A program made the translations under genes and the position numbers. Shown here in pieces: positions 25,561 through 36,800 of a stretch of DNA of 64,000 nt (its first letter is position 1; the number at the start of each line of letters is the position of its first letter). The stretch covers positions 12,120-76,119 of the forward strand of contig NMRA01000071.1 in NCBI GenBank assembly GCA_002633005.1. Reading direction: 5' to 3'. Below the pieces are notes generated by a model. The model saw only the letters and a program-made list of their open reading frames with translations, was not told where the DNA came from and ran no database searches. This DNA comes from Phoronis australis (lineage: Eukaryota; Phoronida; Phoronidae).

Positions 25561-27149
25561 CTTGACGTTGTATTTTTACTTGTACTGAAAAATAACATCC
25601 CCGAACTTACTCGCCAGCCATCAAAGTCAGTACATCTAAGTGAATAGTGTATTCCCTATAGAAATATATACTAATTTAAAAACTCATTTCATAACATGTA
25701 TTCCAAAATCAAATGTTTTCTGTTGTATCAAAACAAACAAATCCCTGCAAAATCTGAATTTATGTCGAAGTTGATATTGGAAATTTTGTAGATTTGCACT
25801 GCTTGCTTACGAGCTCTCTGTTTTGTGACGAAACTTGCGCAAGAAAGTAAAGTGCGTAGTAACCAAAATATCAAACCTATACCACTGAATTGCGCATCCA
25901 ACCTTTATCCAAAATACAGAATTTCCAACTCCAAACCGAATGGAAATATACGCAACCGAGCCGATGTAGCATTAGTTATGACCCCGTGAAAAATGAACCG
26001 GTTAATTTTTTTCACAGGATCTAAATTTAATGTGAAGAATTTTCAGCCCATGAAAAAATGACCCCACGTCCGTGAAAACCTGTCCCGTCATTATTCAGCG
26101 GTTACCCGCTACAGGGTGTTGGGATTAGCAGACAGCGTGCGTGAGAGCAGAATTTATTTTAAATTTCTCGATGGAGGGTCGCGCAGTTCGTATATCAGAT
26201 TAAGGGCAGGGGTGGTTAGGAACTGAAATAATGGGTGGGGGCGGGGCTGATCTCTTTGTGAGCACACAATTACACGGTGTGGGGATACAACAAAACGCCA
26301 ATAAGCGCCTGGTGCTTTATCGGGAGCACTTCAGATCCATGAGGGAGGAATACGGTGCGTGAGACAATAACATTTGTACGTTGGCAATTCCGAGCGCAGC
26401 ACAAGAAAGGAACTGAGTCTGTGTTCTTTGATTTTTACATTACGGCGTCATCCCGTTGAGTCTGACTTGTTGAATTGTATGTCACAAGTTGGGCGAATGA
26501 CCGCTGTAGCCAATATCTTACACTGCCGACTATTCTGGCAGTTGGAGTCGCTAATTGCTCTAATCTCCGATAAGATCGTATCTTATATCTTCACTGGGCT
26601 GTGCTGTTAAAAACAAACTAAGTTACAAAATGTTTGAACATAAACGAATGACATTTCTGAATTGCCCATCAAATACTGATCAAGCTTATAGTTTTTGAAT
26701 CACCATAATCGCCCAACTACAATCAAACTTAAGACAATCTATTCTGTCCGAACATAGTATCAACGTACTGGATTTGACTGTGTTCACATGTGATCGGTTA
26801 TAAGACTGGTAGATAATTTATCGGCATGTTGTCCTACCAGGCAAAAGTCTATGCTCGGCAGTTAACAAAGGCGCTAGATGTTATCACACCCCGCTCACGA
26901 CCCCTGTACTGAATGGGACAACGCCCTAATGAACTTTAAAAACCTGTCAATTATTTGTATGACCCCAATGAGGTAATTTTAAACAGTAGTTCACATAAAA
27001 TTTAAACCCCATCATAAGCGAACCGGGTCATATTTTAATGTTACAAAGTTACCCGGGTGCATTGTTCAACACTCAGTGAAAAGGCTTATTGGGGCACCAC
27101 GAAAGCACGTCTCGAGTGAGCGGCATGTCTCCTAGAAATATATCATTTA
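25561..27149 (+). other. Intron 2 DNA, no gene supported
   Basis: Nothing beyond scattered short open frames. Confidence 0.35.
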
Positions 27150-27672
27150 AGTATTAAATTATTTTATGTAAGCTATACTGCTTCGTCCTCATTATCGTAT
27201 TGTTTGGATTCTCGGGTAAGTGACCCTCTTTGTTAAACGATTATTGGTTTGATTGTACCACGTGATCTGTTTGTCTTATCGCAACACTGGGCCATCGTCC
27301 ATAATTCTCTCCAAATTTCAGTTTTCAGTGAATTTCTCTTTCCCTCCCTCCCTCAAACCAATTTTCCTTACTTCCCTGTTTACACTTAATTTTCCCACGT
27401 CGCTCTCCTGGTGTCGCTGTCCTCGTGTTGACGTTTTGCTTCCGCATATTGCTTTTTATAACTTTCTAATTCAACACTTGTGTATACCTTCATTGCTGCT
27501 TCGCAGATTGTAACCCATCTTTTCAGCTCAACATATTATATAACTTTTGTAATTACCGATATCTGTAGTAGTTTACTTTGTCATAATATATATGACCTTT
27601 TATCTCACCTACACGTGTTGTTTCACTGTAAACTAGCTTCGGTATTGCTTCGCAGTTAGCGCATATAAAATG
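27150..27672 (-). repeat. Inverted copy of the 17.5-kb dispersed repeat
   Basis: The reverse complement matches 17556-18085, including the flank (tgcgaagcaataccgaagct, gtgagataaaaggtcatata) and the body (gtaaacagggaag, ttggtttgagggaggga, tggcccagtgttgcg). The open frame of the other copy is interrupted here by small indels. Confidence 0.8.
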
Positions 27673-27994
27673 TATTTGCATCGAACGACACGGATTTAAG
27701 GATAAATTTGCGCGGTCTTAGTGGTTTCTCTTGAAAAAAAAAACGAAAAAATAAAACACTAGCAGTGGATTAATAGGCGTGCAGCCGCTCAGGCAACTCG
27801 AGAATCTGCCACTGGCCGTGTCACGTGACTAGTAGTAGAGAGTAGTGCGCATGCGCAAAGCTGAAAGGTCGACCATCGGAATTCTGTGTTATTGTCATCT
27901 CTATCTCATTGCACAAGTGCTTTATAAGACAGTTTTTTATTCAACTCTGTTGTTTATTCTCGTGTGATACGCTCTGTGCTGTAAAACGTGTGAA

Positions 27995-28155
27995 ATGCCA
28001 CAGAAGAAATCTGCAGTCTCGGTGTCAGATGACGAGGTGTCTTTGGACAAAGTTATGGCGGCCATTACAAAACTCACGAGCAAACTAGATGAAAACCACC
28101 GCAAGTTGGGTCAAGCTATTGAAGACTCGAAAATACTCCTGCTGGGTCACCTCAA
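27995..28155 (+). pseudogene. LINE ORF1, N-terminal part
   Basis: Begins MPQKKSAVSVSDDEVSLDKV, then a heptad-like helical stretch (AITKLTSKLDENHRKLGQAI) of the coiled-coil kind found at the start of CR1/L2-type ORF1 proteins. These proteins bind the element's RNA as a chaperone. The frame runs into the foldback element after the codon for leucine in GHL. Continuity resumes at 32777. Confidence 0.7.
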
Positions 28156-29075
28156 TAGACCGGGATCCCAGAGCTTTTTTGGGCATGAAAAGGTAACCAA
28201 TTTTCTTTGGTGCCACAGTGCTCTATGGGTATCCTGATGCTTGGAAATGGCCGTCTGGCAGGTTCGCTCTGGTGGATGTGGTCAGGGGAGCCAAGAGAAT
28301 TACACTAAAAAATTGAGCTAGATCAACTTTTCTGGTAACCACTTAAAACTGCCTTCAATACCTGCTACGTCATCCATTGTATCAAAATTGGTCACTGCCA
28401 GACAATTTCAGTGGTGGGGAGTACCCGCCAGACGAACATATACAGGGTACAAAAATTGAGCTAGATCAATCCAAGAGGTAACCGCTTGAAACCAGTCGCA
28501 AAATATTCACCGTAAGCCCAGGTATCACGAATGAACACTGCCAGACAAATCTAGTGGTGGGTTACCCCCGCCAGACACGCCCAAATACCAGAATTGAGCT
28601 AGATCAACCCATCAGGTAACCGTTTGAAACCAATTGCACGATGTTCAGCATCACTGAACATGGAACAACAGTTAGATGCCAGACAATTTCAGTGGTGGGG
28701 TGGCCCTGCCAGACGATTATCAAAAAGGGTTAAAAATTGAGCTAGATCAATCCAAGAGGTAACCGCCTAAAACTAGTTCCAAAATATTCACCGTAAGCCC
28801 AGGTATCACGAATAAACACTGCCAGACAAATCTAGTGGTGGGTTAGCCCCGCCAGACATGCCCAAATACATGAATTGAGGTAGATCAACCCTGAGGTAAC
28901 CACATAAAACCAGTTGCAAAATATTCGCCGTAAGCCCAGGTTTGAAGAATAGATACTACCAGACAAATATAGTGGTGGGTTATCCTCGCCAGACACGCCC
29001 AAGTACCTGAGTTGAGCTAGATCAACCCGGCAGGTAACAGCTTGAAACCATTTGCATAATGTCGAGCAACATTCT

Positions 29076-31984
29076 GCATGCAAAAAAAGATACTTTACAG
29101 ACATTTTTAGCGGTGGGGCAGGAGAGTGCAGAGGTTTGGTCGATGTAGGGGCGACTTTTTTTAGACGCCCCTATCTCTCTACTCAAATGCATATATCCTA
29201 TTCAGGCCCGTAGGCAGCATTGGGCGGGGGTGGTTCGAATTTCAAGAACGGTGGATCTTGGTATTTTGCAAACGTCGACACTGTAGAGTTTTCGGTGATG
29301 CCTTTGACGCAGCTTAATTAGGGGGAAGGGAAATCTGTATACATGATGACGACTCATGTTCATGAGATGAGACGGAATTTGTAATACCAGATACGAGGAT
29401 GCTGTGACGGTTGCTCGAAACGAACGGGACACTAATTAGGATGTAATGTGGTCCAAAAAGAGAACATTCTCGCGTTATTTCCTGCCGAAGTTTCAGATCG
29501 GCCATGCTTAAATGAGTGATTACACCTCATTGCATACTCAGACGGAAATGTGAAGTCTAGGATATCTGGTTTTATTTTAGCGTGTTACTTAAGTTGCTTA
29601 CATCGCTGGAAATGGGGACATCCCACTATTTCGAAAGTTTACTACTCGGAAGGTTTACTGACTACTCCGAAGGTTCACTACTTCAACGATTCACCACTCC
29701 GAAGATTCACCGCTCCAAAATATCTAAACTTTCAGACTCAGATGTAATTTTTAAACTTTTACATGCTAAAATAAACGATGTTTCGGCTATTAGATGCACC
29801 TATAACGAAAACAACGCCCGGGCACTAAAACACTGTCTTTAGGTTTTATGTAGACAGTGACCACCGTCTCCAGCTGGCCAGCACAACCAGAAACGTTAGT
29901 CAGATTTCATGCACATGCGAAATTGCCCGCATGCCTTAAAATGAGTACGCACTTGCATTTTAAAATGATATGAAGTAGGAATACTGATGAATTATCAGCC
30001 ATGACACAATTCATCAAATCCATGTCAAGATCGAATCGCAGCGCGACGCACACAGCCTGGTCGAAATTAAATGAAGTTACTAGGCCACCCTGTCCCTGCC
30101 AGTCCTCACGAAGTCAGGGAGTCCCATTTAGTCTTCTTAAATTTGAAACCGCCGTTGGTCGCCGCAGCCGTGCCCCAGATGTTGTCTCTGCTTGAGAATG
30201 AGTCGTGATCACACAACCAAAGTAGTGAACTGTCGGAATTCTGGGCCCAGTCTCGAATCTTTTTACTCGAAATGGAACTCGAAATAATGTTTGGCATTTT
30301 TAATCTACTTTTGTGCGAACTCAAGATAAGTGTCCATTACTCAATGCTCGAATACATAATGACTTACGTGGATGGTTGATTAGTTCTAGTTCGCAGTTGA
30401 CGAATTCAACATTAAACCTAAAAGTTTGAGTTTAAACTCGAAGTTTCGAGTTTTTACTCGAGTTTGTAGCACGCATATAAGGGTTTTTAAGTGCAAACTT
30501 GGACTAGAAACTCATATGCATGAACTATAATTATTCGAGCACAATCTGATAACCACTTATCTTGAGTTCGCACAAAAAGAGCAGAGAAATTGCCAAAAAT
30601 GATTTCCAGTTCGTTTTGAGTGCAAAGAATAGGACCGGGCCCAGGGTTTGGAAATTCAAAGTAGTGATCTTTAGAAGATAACGAACCTTCGGAGTAATGG
30701 GCATTTTGAGTACTGGACCTTCGGAGTATTGAACCTTCGTCATAGTGACATGGAACCCTGGAAATCTTTTCCATCTAGTTTGTGGCTCGTATGAAGTCTG
30801 CAGGGTTGTGCACCATTGAAATGATTGACTAGAGAAGATTTTCATTGACCAAAGTTGCGGTCTATGCCTACCTTTCCATCATAACGTGAAAATGCTCAAC
30901 GGTGTATTCTCAGTGCAAGAAAACACAGTAGTTGAAGGTCTGGCTTTTAGCACGACGGAGGACTGCCTATAATGAATTTACTGTCAGCATGTACTGAATT
31001 TAAAAGAACAGAAACGTTCAAAGGTGTACACGCATGCATGTCAATCCATCAATCAACAATCAAAGTGGACGCTGGTTGAACAACATATTTGCATATTTGA
31101 CGATCACTTTCAATTCAAAATTTGAAAAAGCCTATACTTCTACCGTACTATGGTTGCAATTAAACCAAAAATAGCAGAAAAACAAATCTCAATTTTTCTG
31201 CTGTTTTGTTTCTTGGCCGAGTTTAAGGCATTCACTCCGCACTACTTTTTGGGAGTTCTCTCGTTGTTATTTACATTAACATGAAGCTTACTTAGGTCTT
31301 TGGGCTAGACTTTTATGCTTAGGTATAGACATTAACTTCTGGACTCACTTGTTACCCTTTGTTTTAGCCACTACGGGCGTGGTTTATGAATAACATAAAG
31401 CCTCCTCTTATCGTATGCACAATCCTGTCATCTACACAAACAGCTGCACTTGGGCGAAGTTTGCCGAGTTCGGTCCGACGCCACGTGACGCTGTTTGAAT
31501 CAGAAGCGAACTCAAAATTATTGCTAACTTAGTTATCATTGTAGTTAGCACCAGTAGCTGCAACAATTTTGNNNNNNNNNNNNNNNNNNNNNNNNNNNNN
31601 NNNNNNNNNNNNNNNNNNNNNNNNNNNNNNNNNNNNNNNNNNNNNNNNNNNNNNNNNNNNNNNNNNNNNNNNNNNNNNNNNNNNNNNNNNNNNNNNNNNN
31701 NNNNNNNNNNNNNNNNNNNNNNNNNNNNNNNNNNNNNNNNNNNNNNNNNNNNNNNNNNNNNNNNNNNCCTCAGGCGCGATTTTTCTGGTTTTCATGCCCT
31801 GACATAAACTTGCTGACAAAAATCTCTCACCTTGTGCGGTGACCTATGTCGTACAGACTTAGTGGCTGTATTGAAAATTGAAGTGCCTGGTTCCTGATTG
31901 TGATGCTTATTCAGCGTGAATGCGCTTATAATCAATTTTGTTTCGACTCTTTATTTGTCTGATGGAGGCATCTTACTGTTTTGC
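29076..31984. other. Interior of the foldback element
   Basis: No open frame over about 105 codons and no transposase motif. Short cttcggagtact-type strings recur in both orientations at 29630-29725 and 30660-30745, a small inner inverted-repeat structure. A 196-base gap hides part of the interior. Confidence 0.45.
31572..31767. other. Assembly gap (196 n)
   Basis: Run of unknown bases. It lies inside the foldback element, where long inverted arms would trouble assembly. Confidence 0.99.
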
Positions 31985-32776
31985 CACATGCAATGATGCT
32001 GAAAATCGGGCGATTGGTTTCAAGCGGTTTCCTGGTGGGTTGATCTAGCTCAACTCAGGTACTTGGGCGTGTCTGGTGGGGCTAACCCACCACTAGATTT
32101 GTCTGGCAGTGTTTATTCGTGATACCTGGGCTTACGGTGAATATTTTGGAACTAGTTTTAGGTGGTTACCTCTTGGATTGATGTAGCTCAATTTTTAACC
32201 CTTTTTGATAATCGTCTGGCAGGGCCACCCCACCACTGAAATTGTCTGGCATCTAACTGTTGTTCCATGTTCAGTGATGCTGAACATCGTGCAATTGGTT
32301 TCAAACGGTTACCTGATGGGTTGATCTAGCTCAATTCTGGTATTTGGGCGTGTCTGGCGGGGGTAACCCACCACTAGATTTGTCTGGCAGTGTTCATTCG
32401 TGATACCTGGGCTTACGGTGAATATTTTGCGACTGGTTTCAAGCGGTTACCTCTTGGATTGATCTAGCTCAATTTTTGTACCCTGTATATGTTCGTCTGG
32501 CAGGTACTCCCTACCACTGAAATTGTCTGGCAGTGACCAATTTTGATACAATGGATGACGTAGCAGGTACTGAAGGCAGTTTTAAGTTGTTACCAGAAAA
32601 GTTGATCTAGCTCAATTTTTTAGTGCAATTCTCTTGGCTCCCCTGACCACACCCACCAGAGCGAACCTACCAGACGGCCATTTCCAAGCATCAGGATATC
32701 CATAGAGCACTGTGGCACCAAAGAAAATTGGTTACCTTTTCATGCCCAAAAAAGCTCTGGGATCCCGGTCTATCAA

Positions 32777-33029
32777 TGCTGCCAAAGATGATCTAACAAT
32801 GGAGATCAACCAGCTGAGAGGTGGTATTGAGGTTCTTGAGTGTAATGGTAAACAGACTGTTGAATATGATGAAGTCAAAGACTGTTGTGATATTCAACGT
32901 GCCTTACAATGATAACGAAAGTGTTGATGCTTTGGTCAAAGACATTGTAGCCGAGATTGGTCATCCTGTGAACATAATAAGGGCTAAACGATTGCCGAGT
33001 CGAGTCACCGGTAAGCCAGGTCTGATTAA
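32777..33029 (+). pseudogene. LINE ORF1, middle part
   Basis: Resumes with AAKDDLTMEINQLRGGIEVL, a coiled-coil end, then after a one-base frameshift near 32870 reads VVIFNVPYNDNESVDALVKD and IIRAKRLPSR. This matches the RRM-like core of LINE ORF1 proteins (a hydrophobic NVP strand, then an acidic helix). It stops at the THAP-bearing insertion directly after the codons for GLI. Confidence 0.7.
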
Positions 33030-33261
33030 AGTGTACACAACATGACTCTAGTACCTCAAAATAAATTTTATTATTATTATATCTTACTTGATTTCAGTGC
33101 CTTTAGTGCAAAAATTGAAAAAAATAATAATTATGTACAACGTCATGGGTTGAACCCAAGTCGTTCGCCATACTTTTCGGATCAGAGACAAACTGTATAG
33201 AGTGAAGAGAAAGCAAAGTACATTTAGCGTCGAGAAGGTTCGTAGAGGGATCAAAAGATGA

Positions 33262-33471
33262 GTTTCCGGAGGCTTCAGCAACAGCAGCCAGGCGGAGAAC
33301 ACCAAAGTTGCACAGAAGTGGCATCGCTTCGTGCGCCGAACGAGAGTGTGGGACGTCATCGTGGACCAAGCGATTCGGTCCGGGGCCACTCTGTGTTCTG
33401 CCCACTTTCAGGACTCGGCGTGTTTCGACTCCAGTCACAGGAGAAGTTACGATGAAGGCCTGGTTCAATAA
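33262..33471 (+). pseudogene. THAP zinc-finger domain fragment
   Basis: The 69-codon frame includes GFSNSSQAENTKVA, then WHRFVRRTRVWDVIVDQAIR and LCSAHFQDSACF. The HRF...W...LCSxHF...CF order is that of a THAP domain (C2CH DNA-binding finger, used by P-element, Kolobok and related transposases). The first cysteine pair is missing or altered, so the finger is probably non-functional. No transposase catalytic region follows before the stop at 33469. Confidence 0.55.
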
Positions 33472-33504
33472 AGGACAATATTTATCATTCAGAAACATCA
33501 GCTC

Positions 33505-33741
33505 TTAATTCAGGATCGTCTGTTGGATGACTGGGTTGACTCGCCGAGCCCGAGGCCTCTTCTCTCGCGGGAGGATCCAGTTCGTAAGGCTCAAAGTAGA
33601 AAAGTACGCAGCCGGAAGCACATTAAACTTGTTCTCTCTTTCGTGCAACCCCATTTCCTCATCCTGGCCACCACACGTTTTTTCATAGTATTCGTTAAAT
33701 TCTTGCTCATGATCGTCGTCAAATTCCCTGCTCTCTGCCAT
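33505..33741 (-). CDS. Acidic open frame in the THAP element, unidentified
   Basis: A 78-codon frame on the minus strand, MAESREFDDDHEQEFNEYYE and onward, with an acidic start. It is convergent to the THAP fragment, the same arrangement as in the larger THAP/P2X7-C elements at 46453 and 54875. I see no cysteine-rich P2X7-C signature, so homology to those partners is a guess. It may be a truncated remnant. Confidence 0.3.
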   Translation of the reverse strand: MAESREFDDDHEQEFNEYYEKTCGGQDEEMGLHERENKFNVLPAAYFSTLSLTNWILPREKRPRARRVNPVIQQTILN

Positions 33742-33948
33742 TGTTCAATGCTAGTCACTGATCTCTTGTGATCAACCCATGACGTCACATGGCGGGAAAT
33801 GTGAAAATCGGCAAAATTGAAAGAAAAATCTAAATTTAGAGCTAATTACACAAAATAAACATGGTTTAGCTAAATTTTACGTCATATATTTAGTCTGTGG
33901 CCACCGGTAATTCAAAATGTGCAAAAATCCATGGTGTGTACTGTTTAA

Positions 33949-34195
33949 AGCTGAACTGAGCACACAAGAAGAGAAAATTGCGATTATTCGCAAGAAAGGA
34001 AAGCTCAAAGACTCTGTTTTGTATAGCAGGGTATATATCCGTGCTTCAAAATCCCTCACTGGGAGGTTGTTTGAATTAAACTGCAAACAGCTATTAAAAA
34101 TGATTTCGGACGGGAATGATTACAGATTCACTGGAAGTGGTCGGTTGGTGAGAAAAACAGCAGAAAATATCCTGAATAATGAAAGGAATGCATAG
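33949..34195 (+). pseudogene. LINE ORF1, C-terminal part
   Basis: Reads AELSTQEEKIAIIRKKGKLK, VYIRASKSLTGRLFELN and RFTGSGRLVRKTAENI, then stops at 34193. The pattern 'V.I+..k...RkkgkLK....vyir' is the usual C-terminal part of CR1/L2-type ORF1 proteins. The frame is continuous with the part ending at 33029 once the TTAA element is removed. Confidence 0.7.
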
Positions 34196-34199
34196 GAAA

Positions 34200-34925
34200 G
34201 AGAGTCGGCCAGAGTTACAGGGAAGCTCCGAGTCTATTCCTGGAATGTAAATGGTTGGACATCCAACAACAAAAGTCTGAGAGAGAAAGTAATTCGTGGG
34301 TCCGAAGCAGACATTTTCTGTATCATTGAAACCCACTTGGCTAAAACTGCTGGTTCTTTTGTAGATGGGTTTGTTTGGTACGGCCATAACAGAAATACTA
34401 TACATAGGCGTGCTATTAGACCATCTGTGGGGATTGGAGTATTAGTTAAGTCAACTTTGTTACAGAAATATACTGTTAAGATTGTTGATAAATCTCATGA
34501 TGGCATAATTGGACTGCAGTTTAGTAATGTGATTTCTGATTATAAGTTTGTTATATTTGTCTGTTATTTACCTCCAGAAAATTCCCCTTGGGGATGTGAC
34601 CTCTGGACTTCTTATGCTCATTTGTTATGTCAGTTGTATTCCCTCGATGATGTTGATTCTGATGTGGAGACTTTAATGCCCGTATAACAGACTTGAAAGA
34701 TTATGTACAGGATGTCGATGTAATCCCCAGCAGACAGTCTTTAGATGGTTCTAAAAATAGGCATGGGGATTCCTTCATTGAATTTTGTATTGACTCAAAG
34801 TTTTGTGTTCTCAATGGGCGTGTATGTCCCGATCAAGATAACTTTACATTCGTATCTGGAAGGGGTTCTTCTGTTGTTGATTATATCCTTACGCATCATG
34901 AAAATTATTTGTCTGAAATTTGAAA
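34200..34925 (+). pseudogene. LINE ORF2: apurinic/apyrimidinic endonuclease domain
   Basis: Endonuclease motifs in order: YSWNVNGW near the start, FCIIETHL, CGDFNARITD (after a one-base frameshift near 34665) and SSVVDYILTHH. These correspond to the Asn, Glu, Asp/Asn and Asp residues of the APE-type nuclease, which nicks target DNA to prime reverse transcription. A frameshift and a stop at 34921 interrupt it, so it is inactive. Confidence 0.85.
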
Positions 34926-36800
34926 TTTATACACCCGTAGCGTTGGTAGACAAATTTGATCTTCTGAGTGAAATTTCTGGCGTTTGCCATATGCCAGATC
35001 ATTCTTTACTTGCCCTTGATTTTCCGTACAGTATAATGGCAACCTTTCTCAGTTAAAGGAAGCTTGCATCGATTCCCCAAAGAGATATAAAGTTCGGTCA
35101 ATTCCCGTAGACTTTATGAATTCTGAAATTTTTAATACTGCTATGCGAGAATTTATTGATTCTATTTTGGTCTGCAGAGCAACCCAAGAAAACATTGACT
35201 GTATCTACAGTAGGTTTTGTAAGTGTATATTTGATGAGATGGACAGAAAATTATTTTGTTCTAACTCAAAGAAGGTGAAAAGGAGATTTAAATCAAGCAA
35301 ACCCTATTGGTGTGCTGAATTGTCCGAGCTTTGGAAAGATGTAAGTTTAAAGGAAAAAAATTGAAATGCAGCGGCTCTCGAGACGAACGCTCTTTACTGA
35401 GACGCCAATGTCAAAATGCCCAGGTTCTATTGGATAAAGTCCACAGGAGGATCGAAAGAAAATTTTTGAGAGATCAAGCTGACCTCATAGAATCTTTAAA
35501 TTTCAATAACCCAACAGAATTTTGGAAGTACATTAAGAACTTGGGCCTCTCTTTTAGAAAGACAATACCCATGGAGGTATACGATGACACTGGAAACCCT
35601 AATACCAATAACCAATATGTTTTTAATAAATGGAAGAACGAGTATGAATCGTTATACAATGGTCCAACTGTAAATGAGTTTGACCGGGGATTTTATGCTG
35701 ATATGCTTCTCAAAAAAGCTCATCTTGAGTCGTTCAATAATCTTAACTTTGATGAAAATAGTATTTTGAATAAAAATATTACTCGCGATGAAGTAAAGCG
35801 GGTAGTGATGAAATCTAAATCCAATAAAGCAGTAGGAATTGATCATATTTGCTATGAAGTAGGTAAAAATGATAACGCTATTGACCTTTTGATTTATTTG
35901 TTCCAAATGGTTTTTCGTTGCGGTATGGTTCCTAGTTTATGGGCTAAATCCGTTATTATGCCTATTCCAAAGGGGTCAGAGAAGGACCCGCGCGTCCTGC
36001 TGAGTTATAGAGGTATCAGCTTGTTGTCTAACATATACAAGTTGTATAGTAGTGTATTGAACAATAGACTGGTTCAGTACGCGGAAGAAAACTGGCTCCT
36101 TGTTGATGAGCAAAATGGCTTTCGTCGTGACAGAGCATGTGTTGATCACGTCTTTGTTTTGACCTCGATTATACGTAATCACTTGAATAACAAACAATCC
36201 ACATTTGCTACTTTTATTGATATGCAAAAAGCTTTTGACTGGGTAGATAGAAATAGTTTACTTTTTAAATTGTTGGATCTTATGATAGTTGGAAAATTTT
36301 ATGAATCAGTTGAAAATATGCGAAAACTCAATCCTGTGTTAAGATTAATAATACCTTTACGGACTGGTTTTATGCATCTTGTGGGGTCAAACAGGGAGAT
36401 GTTTTATCACCTACTCTGTTTGCACTATTTATAAATGATTTGGCAAAGGAATTAAAACAGTCAAATTTAGGAATATCTATCGGTGCTGATAATGCTTCAT
36501 CTTTGTTTTATGCTGATGATATAGTGGTAATTGCCGAGAGCGAAGAAAATTTACAGGGTTTATTGAATATAGTTAATAAATGGTGCTCTAAATGGAGGCT
36601 AATTGTCAATAAGGAAAAAACTAATGTTATTCACTTCAGATCCAAGCATGTCTCTCGTAGTTTATATCCATTTCGGTTGGGTCGACTAGACCTAGAATAT
36701 GTACCCAAATATAAATATTTAGGAATAATTTTAAATGAACATTTGAAGTCTCCAATGCCCACAAGAAAGTTTAAAAAGCCACAGCGTGGTCAAATGCTAA
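34926..36800 (+). pseudogene. LINE ORF2: reverse transcriptase
   Basis: After a connector, a long frame (35331-36434) has KAVGIDHICYEV, MPIPKGS, YRGISLLSNIYKLYSSVL, NGFRRDRACVDHV and FATFIDMQKAFDWVDR (motif A, catalytic Asp). A frameshift near 36385 leads to GVKQGDVLSPTLFALFIND (motif B) and SLFYADDIVVIAES (motif C with the catalytic DD). It ends soon after KYKYLGIILNEHLKS, where similarity is lost: the thumb and C-terminal region are truncated. The layout fits the CR1/L2/Jockey superfamily. Confidence 0.88.

Larger units (their letters stand above)
28156..32772. mobile_element. 4.6-kb foldback element with ~0.8-0.9 kb inverted arms
   Basis: The left end is tagaccgggatccc and the right end gggatcccggtcta, exact reverse complements. 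The arms extend inward to about 29075 (left) and 31985 (right). Each arm is a series of ~140-bp subrepeats built around attgagctagatcaa, gccagacaaatctagtggtg and ggtaacc: six on the left, five on the right. The flanks share tcaa (28152-28155 and 32773-32776), a candidate 4-bp target duplication whose removal restores the LINE ORF1 frame. The interior (29076-31984) encodes no transposase that I can see, but part is unsequenced. It is a non-autonomous foldback or long-TIR DNA transposon of unknown superfamily. Confidence 0.85.
33030..33944. mobile_element. 0.9-kb THAP-bearing element with TTAA target duplication
   Basis: Flanked by ttaa at 33026-33029 and 33945-33948. The ends are imperfect inverted repeats: left agtgtacacaacatg, right complement acagtacacaccatg, 12 of 15 identical. 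Excision with one TTAA restores the LINE ORF1 frame (GLI followed by KAELSTQEEK). TTAA targets together with THAP-type coding sequence point to a Kolobok-like non-autonomous element, though piggyBac-like elements also use TTAA. It carries a THAP fragment on the plus strand and an acidic open frame on the minus strand. Confidence 0.8.
27700..36800 (+). mobile_element. CR1/L2-like LINE carrying two nested insertions
   Basis: A non-LTR retrotransposon with ORF1 and ORF2 in order. ORF1 starts at 27995 and is split at 28155 by a foldback element and at 33029 by a THAP-bearing element. ORF2 (endonuclease plus reverse transcriptase) follows at about 34200-36770. Removing each insert together with one target duplication restores a continuous ORF1 frame at each junction. 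The 3' end of ORF2 is truncated shortly after the reverse transcriptase, and no 3' tail is seen. Several frameshifts show the copy is dead. It lies in the sense direction of the host gene, within intron 2. The 5' limit is a guess. Confidence 0.85.

Noticed and set aside
31529-31819. Open frames across the run of n
   Set aside because: They exist only because unknown bases cannot contain stops.
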